Origin: Clostridia bacterium
GTDB taxonomy: Bacteria > Bacillota_A > Clostridia > Christensenellales > Aristaeellaceae
Direction: 5' to 3'
Assembly: GCA_017517815.1 (NCBI GenBank)
Contig: JAFWYA010000045.1
Span: 1-50,519 of the forward strand
DNA: 50,519 nucleotides
The first letter of the stretch is position 1, and the number at the start of each line of letters is the position of its first letter. The position numbers and the translations under genes are program-made. This document shows, in pieces, positions 44,408 through 50,519 of this stretch. The notes below the pieces were generated by a model that was given only the letters and a program-made list of their open reading frames with translations, made no database searches and was not told where the DNA came from.

Positions 44408-45469
44408 ATGAAAAAGATCCTGGCTTTGGTTCTCGTCCTGTGCATGGCTCTGTCCATGACCTCTGCCTTCGCCGCTAAGAGCCCGGTGGATGGCATGACC
44501 GTTGCCTTCATCCCGAAGGTATCCGGCAACTCCTTCTTCGAAGCCGCTAACGACGGCGCTCAGAAGTACGCTGCTGAGTGGGGCCTGACCGTTGACTACA
44601 TCGGTTCCCCTGACGCTTCTGTTACTACCCAGCTCGAACTGATCCAGCAGGCCATCGACAAGGGCGTGGATGCCATCTGCATCTCCTCTGTTGACGCTAC
44701 CGGTCTGGATGAGAAGCTGATCGAGGCTCAGGAAGCTGGCATCTACGTCAGCACTTGGGACTCTGACGTTTCCCCCAATGCCCGCGCTCTGATGATCTCT
44801 CAGGGCACCGCTGACGTTCTTGGACCGATGCTCGTTGAAATGGGCGTTGAGTCTCTGAAGGAGCGCGGCGTGGACGTGGCTGGCGAAGTGAAGTACGTGT
44901 GGCACTTCTCCAACCCCTCCGTGGCTGACCAGAACTCCTGGTACGTGGCTGGCGACGAGTACATCAAGGCCAACTACCCCAGCTGGGTTGCCGTGCATGA
45001 TCCCTACTACTCCAACCAGGATCCCGCTCAGTCTGTGAGCGTTGGCGAATCCATCTTCGAAGCCTATCCTGACGTTGACCTGATCATCTGCAACGACTCC
45101 ACCGCTCTGCCCGGACAGTGCGGCGCTGCCCAGAACAAGGGCCTGACCGCTGCTGACGTGACCATCACCGGCTTCTGCCCGCCCTCCGGCATGACCACCT
45201 ACCTGGAGAACGGCATCTGCACCCGTTGGGGTCTGTGGGATTGCGGCATCCAGGGTGCCCTGGGCTGCTATCTGGCCGCTTACGTTTCCGCTGGCAACAC
45301 CGTTAAGGTTGGCGACGTTGTGAACGTCCCCGGCATCGGCGATGTGACCATCCTTGCCAATGGCGATCTGGTCGCCGGCCAGGAGACTGCTGCTGAGAAC
45401 AACGGCGTCGTGCTGCTGCCCGAGCGCGTTGTCTTCACCGCTGAGAACGTTGCGAACTATCCCTTCTAA
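44408..45469 (+). CDS. lsrB: AI-2-binding protein LsrB
   Basis: A 353-residue binding protein of the ribose-binding fold. The C-terminus (NNGVVLLPERVVFTAENV) and the internal TWDSD and SVADQNSW segments match E. coli LsrB from memory. Of the six AI-2 contact residues known from Salmonella LsrB, four are kept (Lys37, Asp118, Asp174, Gln175). The other two, normally Pro and Ala, are Asn229 and Ser231 (ICNDSTALP). The signal peptide MKKILALVLVLCMALSMTSA is cut after FA and has no lipobox. It delivers AI-2 to LsrCD. The ATG follows GGGAGGACTC. Confidence 0.92.
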   Translation: MKKILALVLVLCMALSMTSAFAAKSPVDGMTVAFIPKVSGNSFFEAANDGAQKYAAEWGLTVDYIGSPDASVTTQLELIQQAIDKGVDAICISSVDATGLDEKLIEAQEAGIYVSTWDSDVSPNARALMISQGTADVLGPMLVEMGVESLKERGVDVAGEVKYVWHFSNPSVADQNSWYVAGDEYIKANYPSWVAVHDPYYSNQDPAQSVSVGESIFEAYPDVDLIICNDSTALPGQCGAAQNKGLTAADVTITGFCPPSGMTTYLENGICTRWGLWDCGIQGALGCYLAAYVSAGNTVKVGDVVNVPGIGDVTILANGDLVAGQETAAENNGVVLLPERVVFTAENVANYPF

Positions 45470-45486
45470 TCAATCCCAATCCAATC

Positions 45487-45512
45487 AGGAGGAGCCCTTC
45501 GGGGCCCCTCCT
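45487..45512 (+). terminator. Hairpin after lsrB with a UUCG loop
   Basis: AGGAGGAGCCC (45487-45497) and GGGCCCCTCCT (45502-45512) pair with one mismatch across a TTCG loop. Only a weak T-rich tail (CTCTTATGG) follows, so it is probably a partial terminator that trims lsrF expression. Confidence 0.7.
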
Positions 45513-45602
45513 CTTATGGTGAATGCCGGGGCATGACACGGTGTTTGCCTGTGCTACCGCTTGTGGCGGAATGAAATTGACTCACAGAAAGGAATGATTC
45601 CA

Positions 45603-46490
45603 ATGGCTGATAAAGACGGACTGAAGGTTGCGAAGAATTATCAAACTGACGTGGAATTTGCCAACAATAATGGTTTCTATGTGAAGGGCGCCAGCCATCT
45701 GGACTGGGGCATGAAGAAGCATCTTGCCAATATCTTCGATCCCAAGAGCGGCAACACCGTAATGTTTGCCTTTGACCATGGCTACTTTATGGGCTCTACT
45801 GCTGGTCTTGAGCGTCTGGATTTGGTGATCCCCAAGCTTATGCCCAACATTGACTGCCTCATGGGCACCCGTGGCGCTCTGCGCACCTGCGTACCTCCGG
45901 AAAACCGCAAGGCTGTCGCTCTGCGCGTGTCCAGCGGCTCCTCTATGCTCAATGATGACCTGAGCCACGAGGTGGTGGCTGTGGACATCGAGGATGCCAT
46001 CCGCATGAACGCTGACTGTATGGCCGTACAGACCTTCATCGGCGCTGACGGACAGCTCTCTTCCATCGACAACCTGAGCAAGGTGATCAACGCCGGCTTC
46101 CGTTACAGCATTCCCACGCTGGGCGTTGTGGCTGTTGGCAAGGACATGGAGCGCACCGATCGCTTCTTCAAGCTGGCTACCCGCATCGTGGCCGAGATGG
46201 GCGCTCAGATCGTAAAGACCTACTACTGCGACAATTTCGAAGAAGTGGTCGCTGCCTGCCCGGTTCCGATCGTTGTTGCCGGCGGCAAGAAACTGCCTGA
46301 GGATGAGGCCATGACGCTGGCTTATCGTTCCATCCAGGGCGGCGCCCGCGGCGTTGACATGGGCCGTAACATCTTCCAGAGCCCCCACTCTGTCGAAATG
46401 TCCCAGGCGATCCGCAAGATCGTTCACGAGGGTTACACTGACAAGGAAGCCTACGAGTTCTTCCAGGACGCCATCCACGCCAAGGGCTGA
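45603..46490 (+). CDS. lsrF: LsrF, phospho-AI-2 thiolase (class I aldolase family)
   Basis: The ATG at 45603 follows AGAAAGGAATG, giving 295 residues (E. coli LsrF has 291). Shared segments, from memory, are TVMFAFDHGYF, GTRGALRTCVPPE, VGKDM, IVKTYYC with the Schiff-base Lys205, VPIVVAGGKKLP and GVDMGRNIFQS. It belongs to the DhnA/class I aldolase fold and catalyses the final CoA-dependent step of phospho-AI-2 breakdown, giving DHAP and acetyl-CoA. It is the last lsr gene before an intrinsic terminator. Confidence 0.92.
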   Translation: MADKDGLKVAKNYQTDVEFANNNGFYVKGASHLDWGMKKHLANIFDPKSGNTVMFAFDHGYFMGSTAGLERLDLVIPKLMPNIDCLMGTRGALRTCVPPENRKAVALRVSSGSSMLNDDLSHEVVAVDIEDAIRMNADCMAVQTFIGADGQLSSIDNLSKVINAGFRYSIPTLGVVAVGKDMERTDRFFKLATRIVAEMGAQIVKTYYCDNFEEVVAACPVPIVVAGGKKLPEDEAMTLAYRSIQGGARGVDMGRNIFQSPHSVEMSQAIRKIVHEGYTDKEAYEFFQDAIHAKG

Positions 46491-46551
46491 TCCATTGGGA
46501 TCAGGGACTGAACGCTGCGCGCTTAGGGTTGCGTAAGTTTCTTGTTTGCTT

Positions 46552-46592
46552 CTCAGGCCGCCTGAGGTCGGCGAGACCTCAGGTGGTCTGAG
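46552..46592 (+). other. Long stem-loop in the leader before the AEC transporter gene
   Basis: Arms 46552-46569 and 46575-46592 pair over 18 positions (two are G-T type), with a 5-nt loop. It lies just upstream of the terminator at 46607-46634. Together they could form an attenuation device or simply a double terminator for the lsr operon. Confidence 0.6.
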
Positions 46593-46606
46593 AAAGCGTG
46601 ATTGTA

Positions 46607-46634
46607 AAGCCAGAGCTTTGTCTCTGGCTTTTTT
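46607..46634 (+). terminator. Intrinsic terminator of the lsr operon, abutting the AEC gene
   Basis: AAGCCAGAG (46607-46615) and CTCTGGCTT (46622-46630) are followed by six T residues (46629-46634). Its end is only two bases before the GAAAGG ribosome site of the next gene, so the AEC gene must be reached by read-through or antitermination. Confidence 0.9.
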
Positions 46635-46646
46635 GAAAGGATGAGA

Positions 46647-47582
46647 ATGGATATGGCTCTGGCGATTACCGAAATGGTGCTCCCGGTATTGCTGATGTTC
46701 GGGCTTGGCTGGTTCTGCAACAAAAAGCAGATTTTCAGCGTACAGGGGCTGGCAGGCATCAAGGCGCTGGTTGGCAATGTACTGCTGCCTGTGGTTTTGT
46801 TCAACGCATTCTTTACGGCCGAGTATTCCGGCACGATTGCGCTGACGTTTGGCGTGGTATATGTGTCCTGTGCGCTGGGACTGGCGGCGGGTTTCCTTCT
46901 GAAACGTTTTGTGAAGCCTTACGACAAATATATGCCGTTCCTCTTGACCGACTTTGAAGGCGGCATGCTGGGCTATGCGCTGTTTGGACTGCTTTACACC
47001 GGACAGACACGGATTTTTGCCATGGTAGACATCGGCCAGACGTTGGCTGCGTACACGGTGTTCCTCGTTACGCTGCAGGCGGTCAGCACCGGCAAGACCA
47101 ATCCCAAGGCGCTTGCCAAGAATGCGCTGAGCAATCCGGCATTCATCGGCACGCTTTTGGGCGTAGCGCTGGGGGCGACCGGAATTGGCAAGTGGGTGCT
47201 GTCCTCGCAGATTGGCACGCTTGTGAGCGGAACGATCTCCTTTGTGACGGCTCCTGTTTCCGGGCTGATTCTGGTGATTGTGGGCTATGAGCTCAACTTC
47301 CGCCGCGAAATGATGAAGCCTGTGATGATCACCGTACTTCTGCGCATTCTGGTGATGGCGGTGCTGCTGGTTTTGGGCTCTATCGTCATTTTCTCGATTG
47401 TTCCCTTCGACAAGCCGCTGTTTGTTGCGCTGATGCTGGGCTATTCTCTGCCTGCGCCGTTCATCATTCCGCTGTTTGCAGATCTTGGCAAGGACGGAGA
47501 GTATATCTCAACGGCTCTGTCCATGGAAACAATCGCTTCGATTCTTCTGTTCATCGGCATTGCTGCCTACACGCTGGCATAA
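46647..47582 (+). CDS. AEC (auxin efflux carrier) family transporter
   Basis: About 311 residues with ten predicted helices and the AEC layout: VLPVLLMFGLGWFCNKKQ at the start, NVLLPVVLFNAFF, and the C-terminal VALMLGYSLPAPFIIPLFA. Several ATGs lie close together; 46647 is preferred because AGG lies 6 bases upstream. AEC carriers move organic acids such as malate or malonate across the inner membrane. The substrate here is unknown. It precedes the mutarotase gene by 15 bp and is probably co-transcribed with it. Confidence 0.85.
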   Translation: MDMALAITEMVLPVLLMFGLGWFCNKKQIFSVQGLAGIKALVGNVLLPVVLFNAFFTAEYSGTIALTFGVVYVSCALGLAAGFLLKRFVKPYDKYMPFLLTDFEGGMLGYALFGLLYTGQTRIFAMVDIGQTLAAYTVFLVTLQAVSTGKTNPKALAKNALSNPAFIGTLLGVALGATGIGKWVLSSQIGTLVSGTISFVTAPVSGLILVIVGYELNFRREMMKPVMITVLLRILVMAVLLVLGSIVIFSIVPFDKPLFVALMLGYSLPAPFIIPLFADLGKDGEYISTALSMETIASILLFIGIAAYTLA

Positions 47583-47597
47583 GAGGAGGTTACAATT

Positions 47598-48032
47598 ATG
47601 CTGAAAGGGATCTCTCCGGTGGTTTCTCCTGAACTGCTCAAGATCATTGCTGAAATGGGACATGGCGACGAAATCGTCATTTCTGACGGCAATTTTCCGG
47701 GTGCCTCGGTGGGCAAGCGCGTGGTGCGCGCTGATGGTCACGGCGGCGTGGAAGTCATGAAGGGCGTTATTGACCTGTTTCCGTTGGACGATTTTGTGGA
47801 AGCGCCTCTGGCTGTGATGGAAGTGCCCGACGGCATGTTCCCCAGCAACGAGGCTCCCATCTGGGCTGAGTTCCGCAAGATTGCCGATACGGATCTCCCG
47901 ACTGCCAAGTTTGAATTCATGGAGCACGATGCGTTCATCGACCGCTGCCGCAATGCCTATTGCGTGGTGCAAACGGGTGAAAAGGCGCTGTACGCCAACA
48001 TCATTCTGCGCAAGGGTGTTGTGCGCGGATGA
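47598..48032 (+). CDS. RbsD/FucU-family sugar mutarotase
   Basis: 144 residues. MLKGISPVVSPELLKIIAEM, then GHGDEIVISDGNFP, is the signature of FucU-type fucose mutarotases, with the catalytic His in MGHGD. The C-terminus AYCVVQTGEKALYANIILRK is also typical. It speeds interconversion of anomers or ring forms of a sugar in the cytoplasm. Placed downstream of lsrF and before a glycosidase-like gene, it may serve a fucose- or ribose-like sugar, or even the furanose forms of AI-2 (inference). The start follows AGAGGAGGTTACAATT. Confidence 0.9.
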   Translation: MLKGISPVVSPELLKIIAEMGHGDEIVISDGNFPGASVGKRVVRADGHGGVEVMKGVIDLFPLDDFVEAPLAVMEVPDGMFPSNEAPIWAEFRKIADTDLPTAKFEFMEHDAFIDRCRNAYCVVQTGEKALYANIILRKGVVRG

Positions 48033-48038
48033 GAAAAA

Positions 48039-48071
48039 CAGTCCCCTTCTGATTTTTTCGGAAGGGGACTG
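48039..48071 (+). other. Intercistronic hairpin after the mutarotase gene
   Basis: CAGTCCCCTTC (48039-48049) and GAAGGGGACTG (48061-48071) form an 11-bp stem with an 11-nt loop. No T-run follows. It may be a partial terminator. Confidence 0.6.
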
Positions 48072-48091
48072 CCTGTATAAGGAGGATCCTT

Positions 48092-50368
48092 ATGGCCTAT
48101 TTTCATGACCGTCAGGAATGTCTGACTGGCTGTCAGGATAACAGCCCATGGTCACCCAAAACGGATTTGCAGTACGACTTCATTATGGTTTATGGCGTGG
48201 ATGCCGACATGCCTGCTCGGATTGCCAAATACCGCGAAAAAGGGTACGTGGTGCATCTGATGACCGGAAGTGCGTGGGGTGAGTATCAGGACTATCTGAA
48301 CGGGCAGTGGGACGGTGCGGAGCACTGGGATGAAAGCCAGATGGACAGGTACGGTCAGCCCATTCTTCATGGCGTGAATGTGCCGTACCTTTGCCCGAGT
48401 CGTTCCTTCTGCCAGTACCTGACAGAGAAACTGCTTCCAGCGGTGGACGCAGGTGCAGAAGCCGTGCATTTGGAAGAACCGGAATTCTGGGATGAGGGCG
48501 GATACAGCGAGGGCTTTAAGCGCGAATATAAGTGGTATTACGGCGAGGAATGGCAGCCGCCGCATCTGAACTGCGAAACGCGCTATAAGGCTTCTGCGCT
48601 GAAGGTACACTTGTACAGGCGACTGGTTGAACATGTCAGCAGGGAACTGAAAGCCTACGCAAAGAAACTGGGGCGGGACTTGAAATTCTATGTTCCAACA
48701 CACTCTCTGGTCAATTACACGCAGTGGAAAATTCTAAGCCCCGAGGGAACGCTGCTGGATATTCCCACGGTAGACGGCTGCATTGCGCAGGTGTGGACGG
48801 GAACGTCGCGTGTGGGCAATGTATATGGCGGTCAGTATGCCGAGCGCACGTTTGAAACGGCGTTTCTGGAGTATGGCGTAATGCAGGAACTGGTGCGAGG
48901 AACCGGACGACGCATGTGGTTTTTGCATGATCCTGTGGAGGACAATCCGGAGTATACATGGGATAATTTCCGCGCTAATTATCTCAAAACCGTGATTGCG
49001 TCGCTGCTGCATCCTGACGTCCATCATTACGAGGTGTCGCCGTGGCCCAATCGTGTGTTTACCGGTATTTATCCGAAGAAGCTGGTTGTTGCCGGGGGCA
49101 TGCAGCCTGGTGCGGAACTGAACGGCGCAAAGCCCATTCCGAAAGACTATGCGGAACTGATCTGCGCCATGATCCAGACGCTTGGCGATATGGATCAGCC
49201 AGAGGCAGCATTTGCAGATGACCGTCCCCGTATTGGCATTTTCATGGCTGACAGCGGACTGTATCAGCGTACGTTTCCGGACTCTGTGCCTCATTCGGAA
49301 ATGGGTGTTAACGGACTGAATGATGCGTTTTTGGAACTGAAACGGCGGCAGAATGAAGGTAAATGCACTCATGCGGATAGCCAGAAGTTGATGGCGCAGA
49401 TTGCGCAGGATGAACGTCTGTACTACGATTACATTGCCTCGGGTCCTTTTCCGCATTTCTTCGGTATGGCGATGCCGCTGGTGAAGGCAGGCATTCCGCT
49501 GCGCCCGATTCAGTTTGAAAACATGAGCAGGTATCCGCAGTATCTGTCGGAGTATGGTGCTGTGATCCTCAGCTACGAATGGATGAAACCACGTTCTGCA
49601 GAGGATCACACCGCTCTGGCAGAGTGGGTACGCGCAGGCGGAACATTGCTGTATGTGGGCGACGGAAGTGATCCATACCACATGGCGAAGGAATGGTGGA
49701 ATAGCGGAGACTGCCGCTATGAGCACCCGGCACAGCATTTATTTGAATTGCTGGGACTCAGCAAAGAAACGGCTGAGGGCATTTACAGCGTGGGACAGGG
49801 AAGAGTGGCGGTGAGGCAGATTTCGCCTGCCAGACTGACGCTGGATGAAACAGCGGCGCAGGAATGGCGCGAGTGGGTGCGCGATATCGCTGCTCCGGAC
49901 TATGAATGGAAGAATCATTTTGTGATGCGGCGCGGTCCTTACTGTATCGCATCGGTGATGGAGGAAAGTCCATGCGATGAACCTCTTGTGCTCGAGGGCT
50001 GTTTTGCGGATTTGCTGAGCAATGATTTTGCTCTGATCCATAGCAAGCTGGTTGAACCGGGCGGGAATGCGCTGCTGTTCGACCTGAATGCAGTCGATGG
50101 TGAACCGCTGCGCATTATTGCGACAACAGCGCGCATTGAAGCGCTGGAGGAAACGCAGCGGGGCTTCCGGGTGGTTTGCAAGGCAGCAGCCGATATTCGC
50201 ATTCGCATGAGGCTGAAGCTGCCGCATCGCGCACGACGCGCGTTTGCCGTGGATGAGAGCGGCACAGAACTTGCAGTCGATTGCAAATGGGATGATGCAA
50301 CCGCCACGCTTCTTCTGATGCTTGACAGCACGAACAGCCGAACGGAAATTCGGGTGGAAAAAGAATAA
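48092..50368 (+). CDS. Glycoside-hydrolase-like protein with TIM barrel and GATase-like domain, family not recognised
   Basis: 758 residues with no signal peptide. Residues about 1-360 look like a clan GH-A (beta/alpha)8 barrel, with HLEEPEFWDEGGYSEGFKRE (near 128) as a possible acid/base Glu region, WTGTSRVGNVYGG and the strand VHHYEVSPWP. Residues about 370-560 resemble the CheY/GATase-1-like domain found in GH42 and related enzymes (YGAVILSYEWMKP, LAEWVRAGGTLLYVGDG). The last 200 residues are a beta-rich C-terminal domain. Overall it resembles GH42-type architecture without its clear WNE motif. Its start follows AAGGAGGATCCTT. I cannot assign substrate. Confidence 0.7.
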   Translation: MAYFHDRQECLTGCQDNSPWSPKTDLQYDFIMVYGVDADMPARIAKYREKGYVVHLMTGSAWGEYQDYLNGQWDGAEHWDESQMDRYGQPILHGVNVPYLCPSRSFCQYLTEKLLPAVDAGAEAVHLEEPEFWDEGGYSEGFKREYKWYYGEEWQPPHLNCETRYKASALKVHLYRRLVEHVSRELKAYAKKLGRDLKFYVPTHSLVNYTQWKILSPEGTLLDIPTVDGCIAQVWTGTSRVGNVYGGQYAERTFETAFLEYGVMQELVRGTGRRMWFLHDPVEDNPEYTWDNFRANYLKTVIASLLHPDVHHYEVSPWPNRVFTGIYPKKLVVAGGMQPGAELNGAKPIPKDYAELICAMIQTLGDMDQPEAAFADDRPRIGIFMADSGLYQRTFPDSVPHSEMGVNGLNDAFLELKRRQNEGKCTHADSQKLMAQIAQDERLYYDYIASGPFPHFFGMAMPLVKAGIPLRPIQFENMSRYPQYLSEYGAVILSYEWMKPRSAEDHTALAEWVRAGGTLLYVGDGSDPYHMAKEWWNSGDCRYEHPAQHLFELLGLSKETAEGIYSVGQGRVAVRQISPARLTLDETAAQEWREWVRDIAAPDYEWKNHFVMRRGPYCIASVMEESPCDEPLVLEGCFADLLSNDFALIHSKLVEPGGNALLFDLNAVDGEPLRIIATTARIEALEETQRGFRVVCKAAADIRIRMRLKLPHRARRAFAVDESGTELAVDCKWDDATATLLLMLDSTNSRTEIRVEKE

Positions 50369-50413
50369 CGCAAAAAGACTGAAGTAGTCAATAGTTAGTA
50401 GACAGAAAATAAC

Positions 50414-50518
50414 CTAAGCCACCAGTTCTGTTCGAAACAGGACTGGTGTTTTTCCGTTCAATTTCCGAACGGGACGTTCATTGTTGAAATAGTAGATGGC
50501 TTGCGCAACGATCGCGCG
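50414..50518 (-). mobile_element. IS3-family transposase, C-terminal fragment at window edge
   Basis: The last 34 residues of a minus-strand frame read RAIVAQAIYYFNNERPVRKL, then NGKTPVLFRTELVA and a stop at 50414-50416. The IYYFNNERPVRKLNGKTP pattern is the C-terminal part of the IS3-family OrfB rve integrase domain. The rest lies outside the window, so intactness is unknown. Confidence 0.85.
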
Positions 50519-50519
50519 C

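Overview
The window looks like chromosome from an anaerobic Gram-positive bacterium of the class Clostridia, probably a plant-fibre-using gut or digester organism. The evidence is AGGAGG-type ribosome binding sites before almost every gene, a sortase-anchored (LPKTG) wall protein, two monomeric [FeFe]-hydrogenase-type proteins, a bifunctional AdhE and moderate G+C. I cannot name the species. No tRNA, rRNA or CRISPR array was seen.

Region 1 (1-16755) is a pectin and galacturonan utilisation locus. A minus-strand operon runs from 13128 down to 2238: a small membrane protein, two LplB/LplC-type permeases, a large solute-binding protein, two 4-TM proteins, a MsmX-type ATPase, two more 4-TM proteins, a GH28 polygalacturonase and a GH105 unsaturated galacturonyl hydrolase. 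An AraC-type regulator faces it. A second MsmX-type ATPase and the start of kduI lie beyond. A CE8 pectin methylesterase is divergent from the operon, followed by a TIM-barrel sugar isomerase and a GH39 glycosidase. None of the enzymes has a signal peptide, so the logic is import of (methylated) oligogalacturonides and breakdown in the cytoplasm. The five small membrane proteins around the transporter match no family I know.

Region 2 (17350-27297) is one gene for a 3315-residue secreted, LPKTG-anchored protein. It is built from Cna_B/SpaA and FctA-type isopeptide domains, with two apparent domain insertions: a DnaJ-like four-CxxC module, and a DUF285 plus InlB-B-repeat block.

Region 3 (27712-36928) is a redox and hydrogen module on the minus strand: adhE, an APH-like kinase, a thioredoxin-fold 2Fe-2S protein, a PAS-containing sensory hydrogenase (HydS type), a SpoIIE/PP2C-type phosphatase and a group-B-like [FeFe] hydrogenase. 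A near-perfect Rex operator overlaps the probable adhE promoter. A LysR regulator lies upstream.

Region 4 (37465-50368) is an Lsr-type autoinducer-2 uptake and processing locus. lsrR-lsrK-cupin are on the minus strand, and lsrA-lsrC-lsrD-lsrB-lsrF are divergent on the plus strand. They are followed, after an intrinsic terminator, by an AEC-family carrier, a FucU/RbsD mutarotase and a glycoside-hydrolase-like protein. The window ends inside the C-terminus of an IS3-family transposase.
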